A stretch of 64,000 nt of DNA from Bettongia penicillata ogilbyi (Eukaryota; Chordata; Mammalia; Diprotodontia; Potoroidae). A model generated the notes under the pieces. That model worked only from the letters and a program-made list of their open reading frames with translations. It was not told the DNA's origin and searched no databases. The stretch is from contig JAJHZJ010000751.1 of the NCBI GenBank assembly GCA_023548195.1, forward strand, positions 1,678,501 to 1,742,500, read 5' to 3'. Position numbers and translations under genes: made by a program. Every line of letters starts with the position of its first letter. The first letter of the stretch is position 1. Positions 22,950-33,509 of this stretch are shown here, in pieces.

Positions 22950-25420
22950 TTTAAGATATTCTTTATTTCTTATGGTATAAAAATGTTCTTTTACATAATA
23001 TGTTCAGCAATTCTCCAGTAGTTCTTTTTTTCTACTTCTCTGCTGACACAAAAAAAAAGTACTTCTTTATGAAATGATAAATTTTGATTAAGAAAGGTGT
23101 TGTGAATATCATGGCATATGTGGGAACTTTCTTTCTGGGAGGGTAGATTTTGATGAAGAGAAAAGGAGCAGGAAAGGGCATGATCCTAGGTTCAGTTAGA
23201 GAGGACTGACCCAGATTTCACAATGGAATCTCAGATCACCATGACAGTACTAGATCACTGATGGGAAAATAAATATCAAAAGAGAGTTTGGGAGATAGTT
23301 TTTTTCATTTCCTAAGGTTTTTTTATCTGTTTGTTTTTTGTTTGGGGATATTATTTTTGTTTTTAGGACCACTGGGATTTGGGATAGCCTGAAAAACAGA
23401 GCAACTCAGAAAGAAATCAACTCAGGCCCTATCAGAAGTCATTCTTCAGCATGGTATCACTTAGAGGTTTCAAGTTACAAGAATTTATTTTATTTTATGA
23501 TTTGTATGAATCCTCAATGATCAAAGATGGTTTCTGAATGTTGTTGTCAAGTGAACGAATGATTGTGGAAATATAAAAGCAAAGCAATTCACATTGCTGT
23601 CGGAATGGCTCATTTGCAGAATCTAATATGCTATTATATTGACGTATTTTTTCATTTCATCTATTAAATCTTCCATTTCCATAAAGCTCATTTGTCAGCA
23701 CCAAATGCAGCAATTATGTACATTTATGTATACATGTGTATGTGTACAGTCAGTTGAGAATGCCAGATGAAAGCTCAGCTTGACTTAAAGAAACTTGGTC
23801 CAAGTATAAGTAATATCCTTGTATTTCCTTGAGTGTTGCAACCTTTTTTAATTGCTTGATTTTCATGAGTACTTCAGAATTTTTAAAAATTGCCTCCTCT
23901 CATTTTTTCAAAGCCTTGACAAAAATCAAGTTTAGTTTTGGGTTGTTTTCTTTTTTAACGTTTTTGAGTATTTGGTTTTTGAATCGGATGGTTGGTTGTT
24001 GTTATAAGTACTTTGGGTTCATGTTTCCACAAAGATGACCATATTTTTCATAAAGAAAAATAAGTTAAATGAAGTAGGAAACAAAAGGGAAATACCTCAA
24101 TCTGAATTCCACAGGTTAACTGGAGTGGTACCGAAGGGCGCTGCTGGGGGAATGGTGGGCACTACCTTCCCTGTTCCCTGAGCTCTTCTTCTACCTTTAA
24201 GCCCTTAATTCAACCCATTTGTTTTAATTTGACTGCCTTTTGCCTGGGAAAGATGTTTGTGTAACGACAGACTTCTCAGTAGGTCTTCCACCTTGTTTGT
24301 GGCGTACATGATTGCACCAGCTCAAAGGCTTCTCTCTGTGTTCACTGTTTACTAAGGCCTTGAAGGGTTCTTCAGGCTCCACTAGGCCTGAGAAGAGTCT
24401 ATTGAGAATCTCAGCCTTTTCCTCTCTTCCGAGATACTTCTTTTTATTAGACTGATAAACTCCTGAATTGTTGAAAAGCAGCCATTGGAAGAAGGATTTG
24501 CTGCTTCTCATGGGGTATGTGGGAGATATACTTACATCTCAGCTCTCTGGGTCCCTAACACTGTTAGGCCTAGGTGACCTCTCTCTCTAACTCAAAAAAA
24601 AAAAAAAAAAAGGTGATTGGGATACAATTACGACACAGAGTTGTTTTTTAGTACTAAAAACACCCCAACAACCCTTTAGCAACCCAATTCCTTTTCCCTA
24701 TTCCATCCTCTTTCTCAATATGACTCTCCCTCTACTTTATTTTTTTAATTAGGATTAAAAAATGTGGTGAATGTCATAATTTTATTTTTCCCTGGTAAAA
24801 GGCTAATCAGGGTAAATATAGCTCTTTTTTTGCTTTTTTTTTAAAGTCCAAGGTACATTGGGTCCTGACCTAGGACCAGCTTGGTAAGTGCCTGGAAAGG
24901 TCTGAGCCGTTAATTTTTGCATATTGCTCAAGTAAGCAGAACTAAAAGCATTTAATTTTTTTCTAATAATCTCAGACGTGATTTTCTTGTAATGTACTAC
25001 ACAATCTGTATTGATTACTTCATCGGTCAGATATGCATTTTATAAACATATTCCAAAGGGAGGCATGAAATCGAACTTCAAGTTATTATTTTTGAAAATA
25101 GTACTTTTTTTTTGTCCCAGTGTTTCCAAATAAAATGTCGACTAGTAGTGGGGGAGGGGAGGAGAAGAAGTGTTTTTCAACTGTTTGTAGTTAAATTAAT
25201 TCATAACAGAGGAGAAAATGAACAAGATTGAAAAAAGTGGCAGATACCCACATGAATATTTCCCATTATTCACATAAAAACTCTTTTCCTAAATGCAATT
25301 CTTTAAACAGCAAGATTTCTTCAACCTTCAACCTTTATTAAAGAATTTTCCAGTCAGGTAGAGTGAAGACACAAGTTTTCAAAATGGTTGTAAACCTTTC
25401 CTTGTATTTTATGTAGACAA
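22950..25420. other. Mostly unique sequence
   Basis: No interspersed repeat is recognised with confidence. Simple features are an A-run at about 24,594-24,612 and scattered T-runs. Frames of up to 95 codons lack domain signatures. This is one of the two longest repeat-poor stretches in the window. Confidence 0.45.
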
Positions 25421-25424
25421 GGAA

Positions 25425-25592
25425 TATATGAAATATTTGTACTTATCTGTGTCTGTGTTGTCTCCTTGGATAAGCTCCTTGAGGCCAGAGACTTTGAATT
25501 TTGTCTGTGCACTCTCCATGCTAAACTCAGTGCCTGGAACTTATAGTCGACCCTTAATAAACACTTGGTGGTTAGCTAGCTATTCTAATATT
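25425..25592 (+). mobile_element. L2-type LINE 3' end
   Basis: 'gataagctccttgaggccagagac', 'ctcagtgcctggaacttatag' and 'cccttaataaacacttggtgg' are characteristic. Confidence 0.85.
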
Positions 25593-25867
25593 CCTTTTGT
25601 ACTTTATGAGTTAATGCAACTTTAGGATTTCAAACATATCTTCCACCAGTTAGGCCATTCATGCATATATAATAAAACTATTTTTGCAAGGGTAGGGAAA
25701 AGGTGTGTTTTTTCACTCATATTTATAGCATACAACGTTTACTTTTTGTTTGAATCTCTTTATGTCTGAACCTGAAATTTTATTGCTATAAGGAACCCCA
25801 CCATCACCACTCCAAGATGGAGACTCTCTCCACAAATGAAGGTTGGCAAATTGTCTCTTAAAAGTCT

Positions 25868-25972
25868 AAGAGCTTTTAGAAGTAATAAAAAGTCAAGTGA
25901 CATGCCCAGAGTCACAAGCTACCATTTGTAGAAGTCTAGACTTGAATCTTGGTCTTCCTAACTCGAAAATCT
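25868..25972 (-). mobile_element. SINE fragment, reverse
   Basis: 'caagtgacatgcccagagtcacaag' and 'cttgaatcttggtcttcctaactcg' are reversed SINE body words. Confidence 0.75.
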
Positions 25973-25974
25973 TT

Positions 25975-26724
25975 TCTCTGTCCTCTATATTACTTTGCTT
26001 TTTACTGTTTACTACGAAGGGCACGAATACATAACAAATTTATCTGCCTAGATTCTGCCCTTCTAATTTTCCTCCAATGGAACATCCACCAACTATGTTC
26101 CAGCACTGATTGTATGCAATGTTTTTGGCTGAAAAATCTATCGGAACGGAAGTAAAACTGCTCGAGTGTTGCCATAAACGGGTTGATTAACACTAAAAAC
26201 AAATTTCCATCGGAAGGAACTTCAGGGGCTCCTTGTTTTTGCTTTGTTAAAAGCCTGTACTTGGCATGCTAGTTCACCGTTCATGATCCACATCAATACC
26301 TTCTTTATGTCTGGCTATTACCCCTCATTTAAAAATCTATTTTACGTGATTCTTTCAGCCAAAACATGGACCATAATGACACAGAATACAGCAGTTGCTT
26401 CATAAATTCTCTAAGAATCAATACTTTGGCTGGGATTTTGTCAGTCTCAAAGCCATGCATCATTAAACTTTACTGTTATTACAGTGGACTCTTCTTCAAA
26501 GTTCAGTCCTGAGCTCATCTTGGACAAACCTTTTTAAAGCAAAGAAAGGTTGAGCTGAGTGGCATCTATTGTCAGATGGAGCTTTGCTTTCATGATAGAA
26601 TAGAAGAAATGTTGCTTCTTTCTTGTGATGTAGGCAGGTAGGGTAGCAGAGCCAGGTAATGACTCTGGCAAGGTCACAAGAAGCAGCACAGCATTGAAAG
26701 CAGAGGTTCCTACACCGACTGATC
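25975..26724. other. Unique sequence, no feature recognised
   Basis: A 140-codon minus frame at 26,496-26,918 overlaps this stretch and the MITE that follows. It shows no domain signature and is not called. Confidence 0.45.
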
Positions 26725-26869
26725 CAGGGGTGGGGAACCTTTGGCCTCGAGGCCTCATGTGGCCCTCTAAGTCCTGGGGTGCTGCCTTTTGACTGCGTCC
26801 AAGTGTTACAGAACAAATTTGTTCTGTGAAGTTTGAATTCAGTCAAAAGGCCACACTTGAGGACCCCTG
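26725..26869. mobile_element. hAT-like MITE (palindromic non-autonomous DNA transposon)
   Basis: Ends are 'caggggt' and 'acccctg', as in hAT/Charlie elements. Inside are the palindromes 'ggcctcgaggcc' (26,743-26,754) and 'acagaacaaatttgttctgt' (26,808-26,827). Around the central palindrome, roughly 45-base arms pair imperfectly ('ccttttgact' with 'agtcaaaagg'). The right arm lacks the outer GC-rich segment present on the left. Flanks 'gactgatc' and 'gactagcc' could be a worn 8-bp target duplication. Confidence 0.8.
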
Positions 26870-26944
26870 GACTAGCCCAACTTCCTTTGTCTTCCATTAT
26901 AGATAGGTTAAAGGTCAAATGTCAATAATTAGAAAAGATAACCT

Positions 26945-27125
26945 CCGTAGTAAGAGGAGTACTGGATTTAGAGTCAGGACAAGGATTGGATCCTGGTTCT
27001 ACCACTTTAGGACTTTATGGTCTTTAGCAAGTGGCAGTTTCTCCAAACCACAGTTTCCTCATCTGTAAAATGTAGAGGTTGGACTAGATAACTTTGACCT
27101 TTCTAGTTCTGGATCTGGGATCCCA
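26945..27125 (+). mobile_element. CORE-SINE, plus
   Basis: 'gagtactggatttagagtcagg', 'cacagtttcctcatctgtaaaatg' and a tail 'gaggttggactagataactttgacctttctagttctggatctgggatcc' identify the subtype with the 'ggactagatgacct' tail. Confidence 0.88.
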
Positions 27126-27369
27126 GATTCTCTGTTTTATTTCTAGAGTGCTCACAAGACTGAATCATCATGAACACAGTTCAGCATCTTCAGTTGAGGC
27201 ACTTCATAAGAACCATTTAGCATCTGCTGTAATAAGCAGCCAGTCATATGAAAATAATCAACAGCCTTTGCAGCCACACCTTCACGCAGAGAGCATGTCC
27301 CCAACATCCTCTGGAGAACATCATCGTGGGCACAATAACAACGGATTTCTATTTTAGAGAAACAAAAGA

Positions 27370-27510
27370 TCCCAGTGCTTAAATTACTAGACAGATTCAG
27401 AGGACCCAGGCTTGAATTTAGACACTACAACTTATTGCTATGGAGGCCTCATGCAAAATCGTTTAATCTCTCTGTGTCTCAGTTTCCTTATCTGTAAAAT
27501 AGTCATTTTT
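27370..27510 (+). mobile_element. SINE, plus, partial
   Basis: 'aggacccaggcttgaatttagacac', 'aatctctctgtgtctcagtttccttatctgtaaaat' are SINE body words. Confidence 0.8.
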
Positions 27511-27534
27511 TCAGATAATCTTTCAGGACATAAG

Positions 27535-27745
27535 AACACAGAAGCAATGAGTTACAGCGGCTAGAGTACTGAATTTGGAATCCATAGTTTACGGATTCAA
27601 ACCCTAGTTCAACTACTTACTATCTGTTCAAACTTAGGGAGTCATTTAACCCTTCTGAGACTCAGTTATTTAATCTGTATAATGAAAGGATTGGACTAGA
27701 TGACCTCTAGGGTACTTCCCAGCTCTAAATCTATGGTATGATCTC
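27535..27745 (+). mobile_element. CORE-SINE, plus
   Basis: 'cagcggctagagtactgaatttgg', 'ggattcaaaccctagttc' and 'ggattggactagatgacctctagggtacttcccagctctaaatctatgg' are present. It closely follows the preceding partial SINE in the same orientation. Confidence 0.88.
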
Positions 27746-27749
27746 ATGG

Positions 27750-28450
27750 AAGATCGAATTCTGAGGGCTAAGCAGAAAAGGGATTTTTCTGGGCCCCTGA
27801 AAGACTGAAGGATGTAGAAATATAAATGACAAAGGATATTAAAGATAAACTTCAGAGAAGCTATTTCAGACATCTCTTCAAAAGAATTAATGATTTGTTG
27901 ACCCTAAATGACTAGGCCATTTCTGAAATCACTAATTTGTAAACTCCAAGGATAAGTTGCAGATTAATGATCTTTTGAATGGATGTATTGTTTGACTCCT
28001 AATACTTGTCATAAGCATGTTTTTCACCTCTTCCTGTGGCTGAAATGTGTCACCCACTGGCTTATTGACAGTGCCTTCAGGGGCACATTGCTGTGTGGGA
28101 GAATCTGAGGTGGAAAGACGGCTTTATATTTGTGTTCTCAAATGATGGCTCTCTCCTGATATTTACAAGTGTTTTCTACAATATTACAATTTGAATGGCT
28201 AAAACATTTAAAACATGATTAATCATATACTGTATATTCCTCAATGTATAAATTATTCTTTGAAATCTCCTGAACTCAAGCCCCAAAGCAAATAGGGAGG
28301 GGAAAGCAAGGTGACACAAATGTCCTTATCAGAAATGCAATAAAATTTTGCAAAAAATTATAAATGGTTGTACATTTTTGAAGTTACAATTAAAAGATGA
28401 AGCATTAGAACAAGCTGTTATTGCTAAAGGATTTGTATCTGGCAAAGGAG
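27750..28450. other. Unique sequence, no feature recognised
   Basis: No repeat signature is seen. Confidence 0.45.
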
Positions 28451-28454
28451 AATA

Positions 28455-28695
28455 TAGGGTAGCTAGGTGGCTTAGTTAGGTTGAACAGTAGATAGAGTTC
28501 TGAGCTTGGAGTCAGGAAGACATCCCTGTAAGCTCAAATCCAACCTCAGCCACATAGTAGCTATGTAACTCTAGGCAAGTCGCTTAACTCTTTTTGCCTC
28601 AGTTTCCTCATCTGTAAAATGAGCTGGAGAAGGAAATGGCAAATCACTCCAGTATCTTTACCAAGACATGGTAAAATGAGTTCACAAAAGTCAGG
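28455..28695 (+). mobile_element. Marsupial tRNA-type SINE, plus, full length
   Basis: 'gggtagctaggtggcttag', 'ggagtcaggaagacatcc', 'aagtcgcttaactc' and 'gagctggagaaggaaatggcaaatcactccagtatct' are present. Confidence 0.93.
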
Positions 28696-28699
28696 TATC

Positions 28700-28923
28700 A
28701 CTGGATAACTACCGATGGCTCAGTGGATAAAGCCCTGAGCCTGGAGTCAGGAAGATCTGAGTTCAAATGTTGCCTCTGACACTTAGCTTGGTCATCCCAG
28801 GGAAACATTTAACCTCGTATTACCTCAGTCTGCTGGAGAAGCAAATGGCAAACTACGCTAACATCTTTGCCATGAGTAATATGGTCCACAGGGTCGAGAA
28901 GAGTCAGACATGACTGAACAAGC
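28700..28923 (+). mobile_element. Second marsupial tRNA-type SINE in tandem
   Basis: 'gatggctcagtggataaagccctgagcctggagtcaggaagatctgag', 'ctggagaagcaaatggcaaac' and 'gtcgagaagagtcagacatgactgaac' form a complete copy head to tail with the previous SINE. Confidence 0.93.
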
Positions 28924-28934
28924 AAAGGAGACTA

Positions 28935-29060
28935 TAAGCTCCATGAGGTAAGGAATTAGTTTTGGTTGCTCTGTATCCTCAGTGCCTAACAAAGTACCTG
29001 GCACAGAACAATCACTTACTGAATGCTTGTTGGGTTGGAATAGGTTGAGTTGAATGAAAA
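28935..29060 (+). mobile_element. L2-type LINE 3' end
   Basis: 'agctccatgaggtaaggaatt', 'gtatcctcagtgcctaacaaagtacctggcacag' and 'ctgaatgcttgttgggttgg' are present. Confidence 0.8.
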
Positions 29061-29254
29061 AGAATTGCACTGAATTGAAGTAAGAGCTGGGCCAAGAGTG
29101 ATTTAACTGGAGTCTGGCATAAAGGGGTCTTTTTTCAACCACTAATACAATTATTCGCAAAAGGCAAGTAAAGAAGCCTTAACAGCTACACCTATTGCAT
29201 TGACTAGTCTTTGCTGATTTTCGGTCTGCCTTGAAATATGTGGCAACCTGGCAA

Positions 29255-29660
29255 GCAACATGGACTAGTGGAAAAAAGCACTGGACATGCAGTTAGAGGT
29301 TCTGGGTTCAAATCCTGACTGTTGAGTACTGCCTATACAAAAGGAAATGAAATTCAAAGAAAAGAATATCCAACTCAAAGAACTAAATGTAGTTTACCAT
29401 ATATGACTTTGGGCAAGTCACTGAATCACTCTGGACCTCTCATCTCTAAAATGAGGGGTTGGGGAGCAACTAGGTAGCACAGTGTTTAGAGCTGGCATGG
29501 GTGGAAAGAGGACTTAAGTTCAATTCTGGCCTCAGACACTTATTAGCTGTGTGACCCTGGGCAAGTCACTTAATCCCAACCACCTCAAAAATATGAGTAG
29601 TTTGGACTAGATGACTTCAAAGACTCCTCTAGCTCCAAATCTAGGATTCTAGGTATGGCC
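29255..29660 (+). mobile_element. CORE-SINE, plus, split twice
   Basis: 'atggactagtgg...ggttctgggttcaaatcctgac' (29,262-29,321) is separated by about 75 unrelated bases from 'atgactttgggcaagtcactgaa...ctctaaaatgaggggttgg' (29,402-29,461). Its tail 'gtttggactagatgacttcaaagactcctctagctcc' resumes at about 29,598, after a nested SINE. Confidence 0.8.
29461..29592 (+). mobile_element. Marsupial SINE nested in the preceding SINE
   Basis: Head 'ggggagcaactaggtagcacagtg', body 'caattctggcctcagacacttattagctgtgtgaccctgggcaagtcacttaatcc' and an A-rich end. The flanks 'aaaatgaggggttgg' and 'atatgagtagtttgg' look like a worn target-site duplication. Its own 3' 'ctggagaaggaaatgg' part is absent. Confidence 0.82.
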
Positions 29661-29661
29661 T

Positions 29662-30228
29662 TCAGCTCTATGGGTTCTGTATTTCTATTGATTTCCCTTC
29701 TCCCTGAAAACTTTCGGCAACTTGCTAAAAGCCCTCTTTTCATCCACAAAGGACATGACTGGTGTCAGACACCAATGTCAGGGATATTATCATGACAGAG
29801 GCCACTGAAAAAATGGAAGTGAAGATGATTGTAGCTAGCTTGTACAAACAGGCTCAGTGATTGGCAAGTACTGTATTATAGTCAGTCCAATCCAATACAC
29901 CTAAGGTCTAAATCTTACAAGTGTATCTAGAACAGTGTCTTATATACAGAAGGTGCTCAGTAAATATGTCTTGATGTAAACTGAAATGAATGAGAACCCA
30001 GAGTAATAGCTGGAACACACTCCAAGACTGAAAACCATGTCAAAGTTTTCATTTACTTTGCTTTGGAGTCAATTCAGATCTCGTGGAAGGAATCTGAGGG
30101 AGCTCTGGTACCAGCTTCTCCCCCCCACCCCAGCCCATCCCAAAAGTGAGTCTTGAAGAGGGAACTCCTAGAGAAATGACTTGTCACTGCAATGATGGGA
30201 GTCTGATTTTGTTTTTCAATGAAATTGC
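29662..30228. other. Unique sequence, weak L2-like scrap near 29,900-29,985
   Basis: 'ctagaacagtgtcttatatacagaaggtgctcagtaaatatg' resembles an L2 3' end. The rest is unrecognised. Confidence 0.4.
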
Positions 30229-30234
30229 AAACCA

Positions 30235-30345
30235 TCAAAGGCAAGAAGCAGGACCATCTTTTGCAAATCCCATAGCACCTAGCCCAGGCCAGAGCTGACA
30301 GTAAGTGCTTAATAAATGCTTTGTGAATGAAGGAGAGGATGGATG
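30235..30345 (+). mobile_element. L2-type LINE 3' end
   Basis: 'aaggcaagaagcaggaccatct' and 'agtaagtgcttaataaatgctttgtgaatgaa' fit the L2 3' end. A 142-codon minus frame at 30,074-30,502 merely runs across it. Confidence 0.75.
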
Positions 30346-30830
30346 AAGAATTTAGACAAGTATAAATCACAGAAAGAAAACAGAGATAACAGAAAAGTGG
30401 TGTCACGGGTTGGAACGGAGGGGAATAAATAAGGTAACTGGAGTGAGGAGGGGATGTCAGCAGCGCAGAGCTGTGGACAACTACAGACTCAAGGATGAAC
30501 AATCTGATCTCTAAGGCGAAAGGGAAGATGGTGAATGAGCATGGAGCCGTGTGTAATGTGGCAGGAATGCTAGGAAAGGAATATCATTAGAGCTGCCTGG
30601 GGAGATGAGGCAGGAGGCTGGAGAGCTGGGAGAACATGTCAGAATGAGTTATGGTCAAAGATGCAGAAAGATTCTGCATTTTCTTCCTCTTTTTTCTATC
30701 CCTTAGTATTACTTCCCTCTTGAAACTACCTACTCTAATCAGAGCAGATTTTTCAGTTTCAGAAACCCCATATTGGGTTTCTCACATCATTTTTTCCCCA
30801 TCATCCTATACTGTGGATTCACCTTGAAAG
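30346..30830. other. Unique sequence, no feature recognised
   Basis: Purine-biased, but no repeat or coding signature is seen. Confidence 0.4.
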
Positions 30831-30834
30831 ATCC

Positions 30835-31060
30835 AAAAGCAATCTAAGAAACCAGACTTGAAGCCAGGAAGACCTGGGTTCAAGTCTTGCCCCTGATATC
30901 TACTGGCTGTGAGACCTTCTGTGAGTCATTTGCTTGACCTCTCAGGATCCTGGACAGGTCCCTAAGTTGCAGATAAGAGAACAAAGTGCATTGGTAGACA
31001 GTTTCCTTTTAGGGAGTTCTCAGTACCAATGAAGTCACAAATAGAGCCCCTATCACCACA
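30835..31060 (+). mobile_element. CORE-SINE, plus
   Basis: 'gaagccaggaagacctgggttcaagtcttgcccctgat', 'agttgcagataagagaacaaagtgcattggtagacagtttcc' and 'gttctcagtaccaatgaagtcac' identify the subtype with the 'gcattggtagagggagtttcc' tail. Confidence 0.88.
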
Positions 31061-31064
31061 AGGA

Positions 31065-31435
31065 AGCTGAATGCCTTAGCTCTTTCATTCAAGACCCATT
31101 TGAGCTGCTAGACTCCAAGCCAGTCTCAGGAGTAGAGCATTATTATTATTTTTTGTACTGACTCAGCAGCCTTTAGGCTTTCCTTGATACCAGTTCACAA
31201 CCCACAGAGCCCAGGTGTTTGTGTCATTAGCATAAAAGACTTGCTCAACATGAATGCCCTATAGAAAATAATCAAGATTTGGAAGCTATCATTGTGGGAT
31301 TCTAGCTGCACAGAACATAACCTTGTATGCCCTTGTATGAAAGGGGCGAGGAGGCAGGGACTGGGTGAACCCAAAGAGAGCAAACAAAGGAAAACAACAG
31401 TGCAAATAATATGGGAGTAGGAGAAGAGAGGAAGC
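31065..31435. other. Unique sequence, no feature recognised
   Basis: Only a short 'tattattatt' run near 31,140 stands out. Confidence 0.4.
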
Positions 31436-31439
31436 TTAT

Positions 31440-31762
31440 AAGTAAATATATATGTGTATATGTACATGCCACATATATTATAAACATACAATGATATACG
31501 ATATATATTATGATATGATATTATGACATGATCTAGTGATATGGTAATATATTATATTATAATTATATAGTAATATTGTAACAGATAAGTCTATAATATA
31601 TTATAAAGACATACATCAATGTAAATGTTACATATTACATGTAATTTGTGTGGTATACATTATCACATAATATACTATATGTATATATGTTTGTACAAGT
31701 TCATATGTGTATATATATGCATTTTTATGAATATGTGTATATATGTGCATATGTGAATGCAA
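31440..31762. repeat. AT-rich (TATA/TATG)n low-complexity tract
   Basis: About 320 bases, mostly A and T, with alternating steps ('tatatgtgtatatg', 'atatattatatta', 'gtgtatatatgtgc') and many short self-complementary words. Confidence 0.9.
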
Positions 31763-31767
31763 TTTGA

Positions 31768-31885
31768 TGTTAGTAGATAGAGAGGAAGGCCTGGTTCATG
31801 TCCAACCTCCAATAATACATATAGATGAATAACCAGGAAAGGTCACTTAATCTCCTAATGCTCCAAGATAATTTTCTGAGACTAT
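31768..31885 (+). mobile_element. SINE fragment, plus
   Basis: 'gtagatagagaggaaggcc', 'ggaaaggtcacttaatctcctaatgctccaag' are SINE body words, diverged. Confidence 0.65.
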
Positions 31886-31887
31886 TA

Positions 31888-32325
31888 AACACTGTCCCTG
31901 GAGTCAGAGGACCTGATTTCAAGTTCCACCTCTGATATTTTCTACCCATGTGACTTAGACTTCACTTACTCTTTCTGGTTCTCAGCTCATCAGCAAGTTG
32001 AAAGATTCAGCTACGTGGTACAGTGACCAGAGCACCAGCCCTGGATCATCTTCCAGAGTTCAAATCCAGCCTCAGACACATACTCACTGTGTGACCCTGG
32101 GCAAATCACAAAACCCTGCCTGCCTCAGTTTCCTCATCTATAAAATGAGATGGAAATGCCACGCCACTCTAGTATCTCTGCCAAGAAAACCCCAAATAGG
32201 GTCACAGAGAGTGGGACATGACTGAAAAAGACTTACCAACAGCAGAAATGAAGGGAATGTAAGGGTTGATCTCTGAGGTCCCTTCCATCTCCAAATCTGT
32301 ATGTTTTTGATTCCAAGTTGCAGAG
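31888..32325 (+). mobile_element. CORE-SINE, plus, split by a nested SINE
   Basis: 'ccctggagtcagaggacctgatttcaagttcc...catgtgacttagac' runs to about 31,998. Its tail 'gggttgatctctgaggtcccttccatctccaaatctgtatg' resumes at 32,262. Everything between belongs to another SINE. Confidence 0.82.
31999..32250 (+). mobile_element. Marsupial tRNA-type SINE, plus, full length, nested
   Basis: 'cagctacgtggtacagtgacc', 'gttcaaatccagcctcagacacatac', 'ccaagaaaaccccaaatagggtcac' and 'gtgggacatgactgaaaa' are present. The 75-codon frame across it resembles the frame at 39,065-39,280 only because both are the same SINE. Confidence 0.93.
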
Positions 32326-32405
32326 AAGATATTTATTTATATTAGTAAAGGACCCATCCTCACCTGAGAATTCCCTGTACTAATAAAATCACAGGGGTTC
32401 ACTCC
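32326..32405 (+). mobile_element. SINE tail fragment
   Basis: 'caagttgcagagaaga...gagaattccctgtactaataaaatcacagg' matches the subtype tail seen at 30,835-31,060. Confidence 0.65.
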
Positions 32406-32509
32406 TTTTTATTCCTCTGTAATGCTAATAAGAGTTAAAGATCTTCCCCCCTCCCCCTATTAATAGGTCTGTCAGTTGATTAGGGGAGAAATTTTTTTTT
32501 GTTAGAAGG

Positions 32510-33006
32510 ACACACCTTTTGTTAATTTCTAATGACACACTGGTTCTCAAGGGTTGTGATGCCCTCTGACTCTGAAAAGTGTATATATACTCAGAGGTGA
32601 AGTTTCACTTTGGGGCTTAGTTTTTAGAAGAAGGTTTGTGTGCCAGATGAGACGCTGAGAAGCTGCTAAGGAGCACCCCCCCAATCAGCTTTGAAAACCC
32701 CAATATTGGTACTTCTCTCTCTGTTAACTATGTGTGTATGGTCAGATATTTGGGTCTGTCTGTTGATCTATGATGTATGTATTGCTTATGGTCAGATAGT
32801 TGGAAGCCCTGTCTGTTGATCTTTGTTTCTCTGTATTTTCTCTCAAGTTCAGGGTACTGACTTTTTCCCCTGAACTAAGTGAATGATACATGTACTTGAT
32901 TAAAGTGATTGTTGATCCCTCAAAAGTTGCTTTCCTTTGAAAAAACACAGACCTAAGAAGCCGTACAGCAGGCCCTCCTGCATATGTCAGGATCCTTGCT
33001 GTTACA
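32510..33006 (+). mobile_element. Probable solo LTR of an endogenous retroelement
   Basis: A unique block starting 'tgttagaaggacacacc' and ending 'gctgttaca' (TG...CA) has a TATA-like 'gtgtatatatactc' near 32,580 and an 'attaaa' polyadenylation-type signal near 32,899, in the order of an LTR promoter and R region. No internal coding region adjoins it, so it would be a solo LTR. A direct repeat sits inside (32,738 and 32,788). I found no convincing target duplication. Borders are approximate. Confidence 0.55.
32738..32824 (+). repeat. Internal direct repeat in the LTR-like block
   Basis: 'tatggtcagatatttggg...ctgtctgttgatct' is repeated 50 bases later as 'tatggtcagatagttgga...ctgtctgttgatct'. 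LTRs often carry such duplications in the U3/R region. Confidence 0.75.
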
Positions 33007-33049
33007 CCTCTCATCCACTTGCCTGAAAAAATGAACATTTAACCTGATA

Positions 33050-33190
33050 TTTCCATTCAATTTAATTCAATTAAAAAAACATTTATGGAGCAACTCCTTT
33101 ATTCTGCTAGGGGCTAGGGATAACAAGTCAAAAACCAGATAGTCCCTGTCCTCAAGGAGTTTATATTCAATTAATGGGGGAAGTGGGGTA
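33050..33190 (+). mobile_element. MAR-like repeat, left part
   Basis: 'aaaaaaacatttatggagcaactcc', 'ctaggggctagggataacaag' and 'agtccctgtcctcaaggagtttatattcaattaatgggggaag' fit the MAR-like head and body. Confidence 0.8.
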
Positions 33191-33199
33191 GACCATGTC

Positions 33200-33508
33200 T
33201 TCTACCTTACCTCTGCCTCCTGATACCTTTGACTTCTTCAAGCCTCAGCTCAAATCCTGCCTCCTACAAGAGGCCTTTCACAACTCACTCATCCTTCTGA
33301 CATTACTAGCACCTTTCCTCTGAGATTAGTTTCACTTATATTGTATATATACCTGTATGTACAATTTCTTTCTTTTTTTCCATATTTTCTCCCCCATTAA
33401 AATATGAGCTTTTTGAGAACAGGGCCCTCATATTTTTGCTTTGATTTGTATTCACAACACAATACCTGATACATTGTAAACATTTAGTAAATGCTTATTT
33501 CCTTCATG
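33200..33508 (+). mobile_element. L2-type LINE 3' end
   Basis: 'cttcaagcctcagctcaaatcctgcctcctacaagaggcctttcac', 'atgagctttttgagaacagggccc' and 'catttagtaaatgcttatttcc' are present. It separates two MAR-like parts. Confidence 0.85.
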
Positions 33509-33509
33509 G

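Noticed and set aside
26496..26918. 140-codon minus-strand frame
   Set aside because: It runs through a hAT-like MITE and unique DNA, with no domain signature.
30074..30502. 142-codon minus-strand frame with hydrophobic stretches
   Set aside because: It overlaps an L2 3' end and has no recognisable domain; hydrophobic bias comes from pyrimidine-rich antisense reading.
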